A stretch of 64,000 bases of DNA from Microbacterium gubbeenense DSM 15944 (GTDB taxonomy: Bacteria > Actinomycetota > Actinomycetes > Actinomycetales > Microbacteriaceae), in assembly GCF_000422745.1 (NCBI RefSeq), contig NZ_AUGQ01000007.1, forward strand, positions 104,742-168,741. Reading direction: 5' to 3'. Under the pieces are notes generated by a model that was not told the origin of the DNA, made no database searches, and was given only the letters and a program-made list of their open reading frames with translations. This document shows, in pieces, positions 49,676-58,862 of the stretch; within the stretch, counting starts at the first letter, position 1; each line of letters opens with the position of its first letter. The translations under genes and the position numbers were made by a program.

Positions 49676-50702
49676 GAGTGGTCACCTCCGCGGTGAGGTT
49701 CGTGACATTTGCGCCGGCGGTGATCGCGTCGCCCGAAAGTCCGGTGAGGCTCACTCCCGAAAGACGCGAGTTCCGCACGAAGTCGATGTGGAATCCGGCG
49801 GCGGCCATCTCCGGGACGCCGTCGGCCATCGCGGGAACTGATGGCACGGGATCCGCGGCGAAGCTGATGGACACGTCGACGATCGTGATGTCATCGAGCG
49901 GCCGTTCGGGGCGGCCAGAGATGAACCCGGCGCATGAGGACACCTCGGACGCGGAGACGTTCGAGATGAACACGCGACGGATGGTGGGCGTTGTCTCGTC
50001 GACCTCGAGGACAGAACGGTCGGATACCCGGGGGAGCTTGCCCTCAGGTCCGCAGAAGTAGAACGGATTGAACACGAACGGGCAGGCTACGCGGCGCATC
50101 ACAATGTTCGTGATGCGGAGATCCTCGACGACACCGCCGCGGCCGCGGCGGGTCTTGAGCCGCACGCCGCGGTCGGTTCCGTCGAAGACGCAATCGCTGA
50201 TGACGATGCCACGCACGTCGCCCGACATCTCGCTGCCAATCACGACGCCGCCGTGGCCGTGCAGCATTGTGCAGTTCGCGATGATCACGTTCTCGCACGG
50301 AGCGGGATCCGCCGACGACGCCTCGGTCCCGGCTTTGATGGCGATGCAATCGTCGCCGACGTCGATATGGCAGTCGGTGATGCGCACGTTTCGGCACGAC
50401 TCGGGGTCGATGCCGTCGGTGTTCGGCGAGTCTGCAGGGTTCTTTATGCGCACTCCCGAGACGCGGACATCGTTGCACCGGAAGGGATGGACGGTCCAAG
50501 CCGGCGAGTTCTCGAGCACCACGTCGCGGATCGTGACGCGGGTCGAATGCCGAAAACTGATGAGGGTCGGGCGCGCAGCCTCAAGAGACTCGCCGCGGCG
50601 CACCTTGTCCCACCAGAAGGAGCCACCGCCGTCGATCGTGCCGAGACCAGTGACCGACACGTTGGTCTCGCCATCGGCGAAGATGCACGGCTGATGGATG
50701 CG
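49665..50702 (-). pseudogene. 5'-truncated polygalacturonase (GH28)
   Basis: About 345 residues of a GH28 pectin hydrolase remain, from RIHQPCIFADGETNVSVTG to the stop. All catalytic motifs are present: NTD in SPNTDGID, DD in VGDDCIAI, GHG in LHGHGGVV and RLK in RGVRLKTRRG. The usual first 70-100 residues of the family are missing. Upstream of about 50702 the frame only continues as the antisense of the nucleoside hydrolase fragment, giving low-complexity protein. A start could be taken there by chance, but the natural start and promoter are gone. Confidence 0.75.
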
Positions 50703-51357
50703 AGCGGGCGCGCTGCCGAGCGAGGAAGAACCCGTCGACAGCCCCGGGGCGCGCATGATCATCGAGGAGGCGCGGCGCACCGATGCCGGGCCGCTGTTCA
50801 TCGCGTTCCTCGGGCCGCTGACCGACATGGCCTCCGCGCTGCTGCTGGCCCCCGATATCGCCGACACCGATACGACGGTGATCTGGATCGGTGGCCCGCC
50901 CTACGGCGACCGCGAGTGGGTGGGCACCTGGCCCGAGTTCAACCTCCGCAACGACATCCCCTCCGCGAATGTCGTGTTCGCGTCGGGAATCGCGATCCAG
51001 CAGGTGCCCGCGAACGTCTATCGCATGGTGAACATCGGCTACGCCGAGCTCGAACGCCGAGTCGAGCCGTGCGGCGAGATCGGTGCGTACCTCGCGCAGA
51101 CCGTCGTCGATTTCAATACGGAGCACCACCGCTTCCCGACCGAGTCGCGCTCGCTCGGAGATTCACCGGCGATCGCGCTGATGCTCGATCCGTGGTGCGC
51201 GGAGTTCCGCCGGCAGCGCCCCGTGCGCTTCACCGCCACGGGCCACTGCGTGCCCGCGGAGACTGGGGCGAGCCCGCTGGTCGTCGACCGCGTCGATGTG
51301 CGCTGGCTGATGGAGGACATGTTCGCGAAGCTCGCGAACCACGCGGAACGTGGCTGA
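50698..51357 (+). pseudogene. 5'-truncated nucleoside hydrolase (IunH family)
   Basis: The remaining 219 residues match the C-terminal two thirds of inosine/uridine-preferring nucleoside hydrolases (EEARRTDAGPLFIAFLGPLTDMASALLLAP, then FNLRNDIPSANVVFASG). The N-terminal DxDxGxDD calcium-binding motif of the family is absent, so it should be inactive. Homology begins immediately at about 50705, directly next to where the GH28 homology ends on the other strand. An ATG happens to lie at 50698. Confidence 0.75.
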
Positions 51358-51363
51358 GCGAGA

Positions 51364-51957
51364 TCACCCCGCCCGATACACCTCGAGCCAGGCGTCGGCG
51401 ATGAGGCGCGCGCCACGATCCGATGGGTGCACGCCGTCGGGGGCGAGAGCGGCCGGATCCCCGTTCGCCGCGCGCGTGAGGATCCCGTGCAGCGGCACGA
51501 GATCCGCGCCGATCTCGCGCGCGATCCGCGCGATGACGTCGCGCTTGCCGTCCAGATCGTCGAGCCAGCCGTTCTGCTCCTCGCGCACGGGCAGCAGATA
51601 GGGCTCGACGAAGATCACGCGCGACGAGCGCACGACGTCGGTGTCGACCAGGCCCCGCACGGTCGATTCGAATGCGGCCGCCGTCGTCTCGTCGTCGCGG
51701 TCGAACCGGCGCCACATGTCGTTGACCCCGATGTAGATCGTGAGCACGTCGGGGGAGGTGCGGGCCACATCGCGATCCCAGCGCGCGGCGAGGTCGACCG
51801 CGCGGTTGCCCGAGATGCCGACATTGACGACGGTCGCGGCATCACCGAGGTCGTTCGCGATGATCCGCACGTAGCCGTCGCCGAGCGAGGAGGCGTCCGA
51901 CCGGTCGCGGTGGGAATCGGTGATCGAGTCTCCGACGAAGACGAGGCGTTCGGGCAT
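51364..51957 (-). CDS. SGNH/GDSL-family hydrolase (esterase/deacetylase)
   Basis: A 197-residue SGNH hydrolase. Block I is VFVGDSITD with the nucleophile Ser11, block III is IGVNDMW, and block V is PDGVHPSDRG carrying the catalytic Asp and His. It has no signal peptide. Such enzymes deacetylate xylan or pectin oligosaccharides, or cleave lipids. The ATG is chosen because AGAGGAG precedes it by a few bases. It converges with the nucleoside hydrolase fragment and is divergent from the second DUF6807 gene. Confidence 0.9.
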   Translation of the reverse strand: MPERLVFVGDSITDSHRDRSDASSLGDGYVRIIANDLGDAATVVNVGISGNRAVDLAARWDRDVARTSPDVLTIYIGVNDMWRRFDRDDETTAAAFESTVRGLVDTDVVRSSRVIFVEPYLLPVREEQNGWLDDLDGKRDVIARIAREIGADLVPLHGILTRAANGDPAALAPDGVHPSDRGARLIADAWLEVYRAG

Positions 51958-52101
51958 GTGGCTCCTCTGCAGCACGGACGGCATCCGCGCGCTGCGGCGC
52001 GCACGGACGATTCATTATCCCGCAACCGATGCGGCCAAATAGCATTGACATAGCGCGGTGCCGTGGGCATCGACCGACGACGAGGAAGAGGCATTCATCG
52101 C

Positions 52102-53019
52102 ATGACCGCACTGACCATCACCCACGAGCTCGACCGCGAGATCGTCGTGCGCGACGGCGATGTCGAGCTGTTCCGCTACGTGTATGCGCCGGATAATCCG
52201 CAGCTCGAGTCGCCGCGGCCGTACGTCTTCCCGATCCGCACCCGTAGAGGCCTCGATGTCGGCCTCTACCGGCCGCACGACCACGTGTGGCACAAGGGGC
52301 TGTCGTGGTCGCTGCCTGTTGTGAACGATGAGAACTTCTGGGGCGGGCCGACCTATGTGCGCGACACCGGATACGTGCAGCTCGACAACAACGGCACGCA
52401 GGGCCACCGCCGCTTCACACAGCTGAGCCGGTCGGAGGACCGCGCCGTCATCGAGCACGAGCTCGACTGGACGACGCAGTCCGGCGAAGAGTACATCTCC
52501 GAGACCCGCCGGCTCACCGCCGCGGTCACGGGGGACGCGTCGTGGACGCTCACGTTCGAGACGACACTCGAGAACGTGTCGGGGGCGCAGATCGCGATCG
52601 GATCCCCGACGACGAGGGGCCGCGAGAACGCCGGCTACGGCGGCCTGTTCTGGCGCGGGCTGCGCTCGTTCACCGACGGCAGCCTCGTCACGAGCGACGG
52701 CGTCGGCACCGGGAACGACGTGCGCGGACAACGGCACGAGTGGATGGCGTTCGAGGGCAAACAGGATCACATCGACGCGACCTCCCTCGTTCTGATGCTC
52801 GACGACACGCAGAACCCGCACCACCCGCCGCAGTGGTTCGCGCGCTCGGAGGAGTTCGCCGCTCTCAACCCCGCCCCGTTCTTCAGCGAGGAGGTCGTGA
52901 TCCCCGTCGGCGAATCGGCGACGTTCCGCTACGGCGTGGGGATCGCCGATGGTACGGCGAGCGACGCGCCGGCGCTCGCCGACCTCGTGCGCGGCGTGCT
53001 CGCGAGGGACGGGGCATGA
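52102..53019 (+). CDS. DUF6807 (PmoA-like) family protein, second copy
   Basis: A 305-residue protein. PHDHVWHKGLSWSLPVVNDENFWGGPTYV and VQLDNNGTQGHRRF repeat the NFWGG and DNxG patterns of the copy at 44.9 kb, and FERYGVG-like beta strands follow. Sequence identity between the copies seems low outside these motifs. Function is unknown; the conserved His residues suggest a metal or carbohydrate site. It is coupled to a cupin by an ATGA overlap. The GAGGAAGAGG region upstream serves as ribosome binding site. Confidence 0.82.
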   Translation: MTALTITHELDREIVVRDGDVELFRYVYAPDNPQLESPRPYVFPIRTRRGLDVGLYRPHDHVWHKGLSWSLPVVNDENFWGGPTYVRDTGYVQLDNNGTQGHRRFTQLSRSEDRAVIEHELDWTTQSGEEYISETRRLTAAVTGDASWTLTFETTLENVSGAQIAIGSPTTRGRENAGYGGLFWRGLRSFTDGSLVTSDGVGTGNDVRGQRHEWMAFEGKQDHIDATSLVLMLDDTQNPHHPPQWFARSEEFAALNPAPFFSEEVVIPVGESATFRYGVGIADGTASDAPALADLVRGVLARDGA

Positions 53020-53729
53020 CGACCTTCCCCGGCGGCACGTCGCTCTCCTTCCTCGACGTGTACTCCGACCCCGCGCCCGACGGCATCTGCGGGGGAAGCC
53101 CGCACCTGCACACGGCGTCGACCGAGTGCTATGTGGCAATCGGCGGGCGCGGCCAGATCCACACGCTGACGAGCGACGGCTACCGCGAGACCGAGCTCGA
53201 CGAGGGGCGGATCGCCTGGTTCACCCCCGGAACGATCCACCGCGCGGTCAACGTCGATCGCGCGCGGTTCATCGTGCTGATGTCCAACGCCGGTCTTCCC
53301 GAAGCGGGCGACGCCGTCATGACGTTCCCGGCCGCGTACCTGACTGACTCAGGCCGCTACCGCGAGGCGGCCGCGCTGCCGTCAGGCGGATCCGATGAGC
53401 AGCTCGCGGCGGCCGCGTCTCGCCGGCGCGACCTCGCGGTCGAGGGGTACCTTCCGATCCGCGACGCGCTCATCGCGGGGGACGATCGCCCGCTCGGGGA
53501 GTTCCGCGAGGCCGCGGCGCGCATCGTGGCGGATCGCGTCGGCTCGTGGACGCCGATCGTCGAGAGGGGTCCGCTCGCTCGGGCTCAGAACACCCTCGAC
53601 GTGCTCTCACGCATAGCGTCGGGGGATGCCTCTCACCTCGCCGAGGCGGCTGTGTCGCCGGTGCTCGCGCCGTCGCCCGGCTTCGGCATGTGCGGCCGTC
53701 TTCGGGCGTTCGACGTCGCCGCATTCTGA
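53016..53729 (+). CDS. Cupin-domain protein
   Basis: A 237-residue protein with a single cupin in residues 1-110. PHLHTASTECYVAIGGRGQIHTL is cupin motif 1 (two His and a Glu for metal) and FTPGTIHRAV is motif 2. The C-terminal half is helical, Ala/Arg rich and unlike known domains. The start overlaps the DUF6807 stop. A sugar isomerase or binding role is possible but unproven. Confidence 0.82.
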   Translation: MTTFPGGTSLSFLDVYSDPAPDGICGGSPHLHTASTECYVAIGGRGQIHTLTSDGYRETELDEGRIAWFTPGTIHRAVNVDRARFIVLMSNAGLPEAGDAVMTFPAAYLTDSGRYREAAALPSGGSDEQLAAAASRRRDLAVEGYLPIRDALIAGDDRPLGEFREAAARIVADRVGSWTPIVERGPLARAQNTLDVLSRIASGDASHLAEAAVSPVLAPSPGFGMCGRLRAFDVAAF

Positions 53730-53753
53730 GTTCGCCCAGCGGGGCGCGACGAC

Positions 53754-54419
53754 TCAGCCGTCGGCGACGACCGCGCCCCGCCGCCTGCTCGGAATCGCGA
53801 CGGCGGCGAGCACCGCGCAGCCGAGGGCCGGAACCGCGAGCGGAACGAGCATCCAGGCCGCGACGCCGACGAACGCGGCCGCGGTAACGGTATAGAGCGC
53901 GCCGACCGGGTCGGCCTGCACGGCGCCCGGGATCGACCGCACGGCGTTCAGCCAGCCCGACTCGGGGCTCCACGCGGCGCTCGCGAGCAGCAGCGCTCCG
54001 CCCGCGAGGGCGGCGATCGCCCAACCGGCGGCGGCGATCGCTTCGCCTCCCGGCAGACCGCCGGATCCCGCGAGCAGGATGTCGACGGCCAGCACAGCCG
54101 CGAGGGCAGCGACGACAATGCCGGTGACCACGCCGCCGGGCAGCGCGCGCAGGGCGTCGCGCCACAGTGCGCTCATGGGGGATCCCTCGGCGCGCACGAA
54201 GCGCCGCACGTGGCGGATCCCCGCCGCGAGCGCCGCGGGGATCGTCACGATCGGAATCGACAGCACCGTCACGATGATGCCCGCGAGCAGCACCTCGCCG
54301 AGCAGCGCGAACGCGCCGATCGCGCCAGGGTTGGCGGGCGGCTGATCCCGGGTCGGGCCGGTGCCGTCGAGTGCCGCGCGGCGTGAGGCACGCCGCGCGG
54401 CACGATCGTGGGCGCTCAT
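53754..54419 (-). CDS. DUF624-like (YesL-type) membrane protein
   Basis: A 221-residue protein with about five hydrophobic segments. LSIPIVTIPAALAAGIRHVRRFVRAEG followed by a stretch with SALWRDALRALPGG is a typical DUF624 N-terminal arrangement. YesL-type proteins are commonly the last gene of CUT1 sugar transporter operons, and this gene begins 4 nt after the MalG-type permease stop. The precise role is unknown. Confidence 0.8.
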   Translation of the reverse strand: MSAHDRAARRASRRAALDGTGPTRDQPPANPGAIGAFALLGEVLLAGIIVTVLSIPIVTIPAALAAGIRHVRRFVRAEGSPMSALWRDALRALPGGVVTGIVVAALAAVLAVDILLAGSGGLPGGEAIAAAGWAIAALAGGALLLASAAWSPESGWLNAVRSIPGAVQADPVGALYTVTAAAFVGVAAWMLVPLAVPALGCAVLAAVAIPSRRRGAVVADG

Positions 54420-54423
54420 CCGC

Positions 54424-55314
54424 TCAGCCCTTCAGGCCCTGCGTCGCCACGCCGTTCACGAGGAACCGCTGGAACACGATGAAGAACAGCAGGATCGGGA
54501 TCAGCGCGACGAACGACGCCGTCACGGTGGCCCCGTAGTCGCTCGTCGACGTCTGGTCGTTGTACAGACGCAGCGCGATCGGGAGCGGATAGTTCTCCGG
54601 GCTGTTCAGGTACAGGAGGGGAGCGAGGAAGTCGTTCCACGTCCAGATGAACGCGAAGATCGCTCCCGTGATGAGCGACGGCTTGATCAGCAGCAGGGTG
54701 ATGTACCAGAAGATCCGGCCGTGGCCCGCGCCGTCGATCCGCGCGGCCTCATCCATGTCCTTCGGGAGGTTGCGGATGAACTGCACCATCAGGAACACGA
54801 AGAACGCCTCGGTGGCGAGGAACTTCGGCAGGATCAGCGGCACGAACGTGTCGATGAGCCCGAGCTTGTTGAACCAGATGTACTGCGGAATGATCACCAC
54901 GTGCACCGGCAGCAGCAGCGTGCCGATCATCGAGGCGAAGAAGATGCCGAGGCCCTTGAACTTGATCCGCGCGAACGCGTACGCGGCGAGCGATGACGAG
55001 AACAGCGTGCCGATCACGGCCGAGACGGCGAGGATCGTCGAGTTCGCGAAGAACCGCCACATCGGCACGCCGCCGATGCCCTCCACGATCGTGCCGTAGT
55101 TCTCGAACGTCGGGTTGAGAGGGATCAGGCCCTGGTTCTGCCCGAACTCGCTGTTCGGCTTGAACGTCGAGGCGAACAGCCAGAGCAGGGGATAGATCAC
55201 GATCGCGGTGATCGCGAGCAGCGCGACGAACCAGATCACGGTCTGCCACTTCTTGCGCGTCATCTTCTTGCGCGGGGCGCGATGTCCCGTCGTCACGATC
55301 TGTGTGGCGGTCAT
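54424..55314 (-). CDS. Sugar ABC transporter permease (MalG type)
   Basis: A 296-residue permease with the EAA loop KDMDEAARIDGAGHGRIFWYITLLL and a C-terminal IFQRFLVNGVATQGLKG-like end typical of the MalG group. The ATG overlaps the MalF-type stop. It belongs to the transporter of the GH42 locus. Confidence 0.92.
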   Translation of the reverse strand: MTATQIVTTGHRAPRKKMTRKKWQTVIWFVALLAITAIVIYPLLWLFASTFKPNSEFGQNQGLIPLNPTFENYGTIVEGIGGVPMWRFFANSTILAVSAVIGTLFSSSLAAYAFARIKFKGLGIFFASMIGTLLLPVHVVIIPQYIWFNKLGLIDTFVPLILPKFLATEAFFVFLMVQFIRNLPKDMDEAARIDGAGHGRIFWYITLLLIKPSLITGAIFAFIWTWNDFLAPLLYLNSPENYPLPIALRLYNDQTSTSDYGATVTASFVALIPILLFFIVFQRFLVNGVATQGLKG

Positions 55315-56282
55315 CGGTCGTCTCCCGAGTAGTGGACCCACGATTTCTGGGTGCGGAACAGGATCACGGCGATGACGGCGACGACGATCATGACGATCCA
55401 GCCGATCGCCGAGGCGTAGCCCATCTGTGTGTCGGTGAAGCCGCGCTTGTACAGGTACAGGGTGATGAAGTTCGTCATGCCCGCGGGGCCGCCGGTGCCG
55501 TTCGAGATGATGTACGCCGAGGCGAACACCTGGAATGCGCCGACGAGCTCGAGCAGCAGGTTGAAGAACACGACGGGCGACAGCATCGGCATCGTGACCG
55601 CTCGGAAGCGCCGGAACGCCCCGGCGCCATCGACCTCGGCGGCCTCGTAGAGCTCCTTCGGCACCTGCTTGAGGCCCGCGAGGAAGATCACCATGGTGGC
55701 GCCGAACTGCCACACGGCGAGCAGGATCATCATGGGAACGACGAGGCTGACGTTTCCGATCCACCCGCCGAGGTTGATGCCGAAGATCTGCAGGCCGCGG
55801 TCGACGGGGCCGTCGGTGTTGAACATGGCGCGCCACACGATGGCGACCGAGACGGACGCACCGATGAGGCTCGGCGCGTAGAAGGCCGAGCGGAAGAAAC
55901 CGGCGCCTCGGTCGCGGAAGTTCAGCAGCATCGCGATGGCGAGCGCCGCCGCGAGCTTGATCGGGGTGCCGACCAAGACGTAGAACAGCGTGATCTGCGC
56001 CGACTGGATGAACACCGGGTCATCGGTGAACAGGCGGATGTAGTTGTCGAACCCGACCCACTTCGGCGGCGAGAAGAGGTTGTACGAGGTGAACGACAGG
56101 TACAGCGAGTACAGCATCGGCCCCATCGTGAGGCCGAGAAAGCCGATCATCCAGGGCAGGAGGAACGTGTAGCCCGCGAGCGTCTCGCGGATCGTGCGGG
56201 TGCGTGCGGCGCTCCGGTGCGGAGGGCGGCGGGTGCCGCCGCGGCCGGCGGTGGTGACGCGCCTGGTTTCAGTGGTGGACAT
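55311..56282 (-). CDS. Sugar ABC transporter permease (MalF type)
   Basis: A 323-residue permease with an N-terminal Arg/Pro-rich tail and six membrane segments. The EAA loop is KELYEAAEVDGAGAFRRFRAVTMPML. It follows the binding-protein gene after a hairpin and is coupled to the MalG-type permease by an ATGA overlap. Confidence 0.92.
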   Translation of the reverse strand: MSTTETRRVTTAGRGGTRRPPHRSAARTRTIRETLAGYTFLLPWMIGFLGLTMGPMLYSLYLSFTSYNLFSPPKWVGFDNYIRLFTDDPVFIQSAQITLFYVLVGTPIKLAAALAIAMLLNFRDRGAGFFRSAFYAPSLIGASVSVAIVWRAMFNTDGPVDRGLQIFGINLGGWIGNVSLVVPMMILLAVWQFGATMVIFLAGLKQVPKELYEAAEVDGAGAFRRFRAVTMPMLSPVVFFNLLLELVGAFQVFASAYIISNGTGGPAGMTNFITLYLYKRGFTDTQMGYASAIGWIVMIVVAVIAVILFRTQKSWVHYSGDDR

Positions 56283-56300
56283 AGTCTCCCGATCAATCAG

Positions 56301-56331
56301 GGCGGGCGGGCCCTCGTAGGGCCCGCCCGCC
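56301..56331 (-). terminator. Intercistronic hairpin after the binding-protein gene
   Basis: A perfect 14-bp stem (GGCGGGCGGGCCCT with its complement) and a CGT loop lie between the binding-protein stop and the first permease. It probably limits read-through or protects the mRNA, allowing more binding protein than permease. Confidence 0.7.
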
Positions 56332-56340
56332 GAAGGGCAC

Positions 56341-57639
56341 TCAGCTCAGGATGGCGTCCATCTCAGTGAAGAACTGGCTGACGGCCTCGTCGACCGTCGC
56401 GGTGCCGAAGCCGAGCTCCTTGCCGAGCTCGAGGAACTTCTGCTCGAGCGTGCCGTAGCCGACGATCGGCACGGGCGGGGCATCGCCCAGGCGGTCGGCG
56501 ATGTCGGCCTCGTACTGCTTGATCTGCTCGCTGAGCTCGTCGAGTTCGGCGGCCTCGAGCGCCACGGTCGAGGCGGGCAGGCCGCGGTTCGTGCCGAAGA
56601 TCTTGCCCGACTCCTCCGAGTTGATGAGGAAGTCGACGAGCATCGCCGATGCCTCGGGGTGCTCGGTGTTCGCCGCGACCGAGTGCAGCATCGACGGCTT
56701 GAGGTAGAGATCCTTCGCACCCTCCTCGAACTCGGGAGGAGCCTGCAGGCTCAGCTCGGTGTATTCCTCACCGAGGTTCGCGAGGTAGCCGGCGCCGAAG
56801 TTGTCCCAGGTGCCCTCGCTCATCACGAGCGCGGCGTCGAAGCCGCTGAGCGGGTAGACCTCTTCGGCCTTCTGTGCCGGGAATCCGAAGTCCTCGCGGG
56901 CATCTGTGCCCAGCTCCCAGAACGCGCGCAGGTCGTCCTCGGTGAATTTCGCCTCGCCCTCCTCCGTGAACAGGTCGGTGCCCTGTGCGCGCATGTACTG
57001 CTCGAACACCTGGATGCGGCCGGTCCAGTCGGCCGAGCCCCACGACTCGACGCCGTTGGCCTCGGCAGTGGCTGTCGCCTCTTCCATCCAGGCGGTGTAC
57101 TCGTCGTACGTGCCTCCGGAGAAGTCCTCGACGCCGGAGTCGGCGAGCAGCTTGGTGTTGCCGAACAGGCCCCACGCGTTCGTGGAGGTGGGAATGCCGA
57201 ACGTGCCGCCCGCGACCTCGCCGATCTTGAGGATCTCGGGGGAGAGCGACTCATCGCTGATCTCCTCGCCGATATGCGGGGCGAGGTCGAGCAGCAGACC
57301 GTTCTCGGAGTACTGGCGCAGGTACGAGTAATCGAACTGCATGACGTCGGGCAGGCCGCCGCCGGCCGCCTCGGTCTGGCGCTTCTCCCAGTACGCGGGG
57401 AAGTCGAGGAACGACTTGTTCACGGTGATGTTCGGGTGCTCTTCCTCGAACGCGTCGAACACCTGCTGGTAGAGGTCGGCGCGCACGTCGTTGCCCCACA
57501 GCGAGAAATTGAGGGTGATCTCTTCTTCGGGGTCGTAGCCGTCAGAGCTGCCGCCGTCTCCGCCGGAGCAGCCGGCGAGCGCGAGCCCGCCGACGGCGAT
57601 CACCGCGGCGGCCTTCAAGTATCGGGTCTTACGAAGCAT
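56341..57639 (-). CDS. Sugar ABC transporter substrate-binding lipoprotein (CUT1)
   Basis: A 432-residue lipoprotein. The signal peptide MLRKTRYLKAAAVIAVGG ends with LALAGC and the lipidation Cys near residue 24. ITLNFSLWGNDVRADLYQQVF and GGGLPDVMQFDYSYLRQYS are family 1 features. It likely binds a beta-galactoside or arabinogalacto-oligosaccharide, given the nearby GH42; this is inference. It is the first gene of the minus-strand transporter operon, divergent from LacI. Confidence 0.92.
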   Translation of the reverse strand: MLRKTRYLKAAAVIAVGGLALAGCSGGDGGSSDGYDPEEEITLNFSLWGNDVRADLYQQVFDAFEEEHPNITVNKSFLDFPAYWEKRQTEAAGGGLPDVMQFDYSYLRQYSENGLLLDLAPHIGEEISDESLSPEILKIGEVAGGTFGIPTSTNAWGLFGNTKLLADSGVEDFSGGTYDEYTAWMEEATATAEANGVESWGSADWTGRIQVFEQYMRAQGTDLFTEEGEAKFTEDDLRAFWELGTDAREDFGFPAQKAEEVYPLSGFDAALVMSEGTWDNFGAGYLANLGEEYTELSLQAPPEFEEGAKDLYLKPSMLHSVAANTEHPEASAMLVDFLINSEESGKIFGTNRGLPASTVALEAAELDELSEQIKQYEADIADRLGDAPPVPIVGYGTLEQKFLELGKELGFGTATVDEAVSQFFTEMDAILS

Positions 57640-57731
57640 CGTTGCTAGGTCCTCTCAGAACTTCTGCGTCCACGCCCGCCGGGATGTCGGGCTGCGCCAG
57701 GGAAAGCGCTTGCTGTCATACTAAAGTGTGT

Positions 57732-57747
57732 TTGAAACGTTTTACAA
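57732..57747. promoter_or_regulatory. Candidate LacI operator between the CUT1 and LacI-GH42 operons
   Basis: TTGAAACGTTTTACAA has a palindromic core AAACGTTT typical of LacI sites and lies between the binding-protein gene and the LacI gene. The outer arms are imperfect. Confidence 0.6.
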
Positions 57748-57815
57748 CCCCGTGTCGATAATGTGATGATTGTCGGCACCCGAGTGTGCAGTGCAGAGAT
57801 GACCGTGGGAGACAG

Positions 57816-58820
57816 ATGAACAGGCGCGTGGGAATCCGCGATGTCGCGCAGCACGCGGGTGTGTCGATCGCGACCGTCTCGAACGTGCTCAACAGGCCCG
57901 ATCGGGTGAGCGATGAGCTCCGCGAGCGCGTCTCGGAGTCGGCCGACGAGCTCGGATACGTGCCGATGCCGGCGGCCCGCGCGCTCCGCGCCGGTAACAG
58001 CGGTCTGATCGGCCTCACCGTGATCAACGTCGCGAACCCGTTCTACGGATCCCTCATCGCCGGCGCCGAGAGCGCCGCCGCGACGGCGGGTATGCGCGTG
58101 TTCGCGGGCAACATCGACGACGACGCCCAGCAGGAGCGCGACCACCTCGGGCTCTTCGACCAACTGCAGGTCGAGGGCGCGCTCATCTCGCCGTTCGCCG
58201 ACACGCGCGCCGCGGTGCGGGGCCTGCGCGGGCACGGTATCCCCGTCGTGCTCGTGGACGCCGAGGACGAGGACGGCCAGCTCTCGTCGGTGTCGTTCGA
58301 CAACCGTGCGGCCGCGGCCATGGCGGCCCGGCACGTGATCGAGCTGGGCCGGCGCCGGGTGCTGTTCGCCGGATCCAGGCGCGAGGTGTCGCAGGTGCGT
58401 GCCCGCGAGGCGGGTGCGCGCGACGCCGTCGAGGCGGCCGGTCTGACGCTCGTCGCCGAGCGGTTGCCAACGACGGATCCGATCTCCGGGCTCGCGTTCG
58501 GCGCGAGGCTCATCGCGATGGAGCCCGATGACCGACCCGACGCCGTCCTGTGCTCCAACGACCACCTCGCCGCGGGCGTCGTGCGCGCGCTCACGAGCGC
58601 GGGCGTGCGCGTTCCCGAGGACATCGCGGTGGTCGGATACGACGACACGCCGCTCGCGCAGGTGGCCGCCGTGCCGCTCACGACGGTGCGGCAGCCCGCT
58701 TTCGAGATGGGCCACAGCGCCGCCCAGATGCTGATCGCGCGCATCCGAGATCCCCACCTCGCACGCGAGACCGTCGTGTTCGCGCCCGAGCTGGTCGTCA
58801 GGGCGTCGACCACCGGCTGA
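57816..58820 (+). CDS. LacI-family transcription regulator of the GH42 locus
   Basis: A 334-residue repressor with HTH GIRDVAQHAGVSIATVSNVLN (residues about 6-26) and a sugar-sensing domain ending PEDIAVVGYDDTPLAQVAAVPLTTVRQP. The ATG is chosen because GGGAG lies just upstream and the HTH starts at the expected distance. It is divergent from the sugar transporter operon and precedes the GH42 gene, so it likely controls both. Confidence 0.93.
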   Translation: MNRRVGIRDVAQHAGVSIATVSNVLNRPDRVSDELRERVSESADELGYVPMPAARALRAGNSGLIGLTVINVANPFYGSLIAGAESAAATAGMRVFAGNIDDDAQQERDHLGLFDQLQVEGALISPFADTRAAVRGLRGHGIPVVLVDAEDEDGQLSSVSFDNRAAAAMAARHVIELGRRRVLFAGSRREVSQVRAREAGARDAVEAAGLTLVAERLPTTDPISGLAFGARLIAMEPDDRPDAVLCSNDHLAAGVVRALTSAGVRVPEDIAVVGYDDTPLAQVAAVPLTTVRQPAFEMGHSAAQMLIARIRDPHLARETVVFAPELVVRASTTG

Positions 58821-58862
58821 CCGGACCTCGGCGGTCTCGGCCTCTGATTCAATGTGAACCAT

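Noticed and set aside
50703..50867. Extending the GH28 gene to the in-frame ATG at 50867
   Set aside because: The extra residues are the antisense of the nucleoside hydrolase and do not resemble any GH28 N-terminus.
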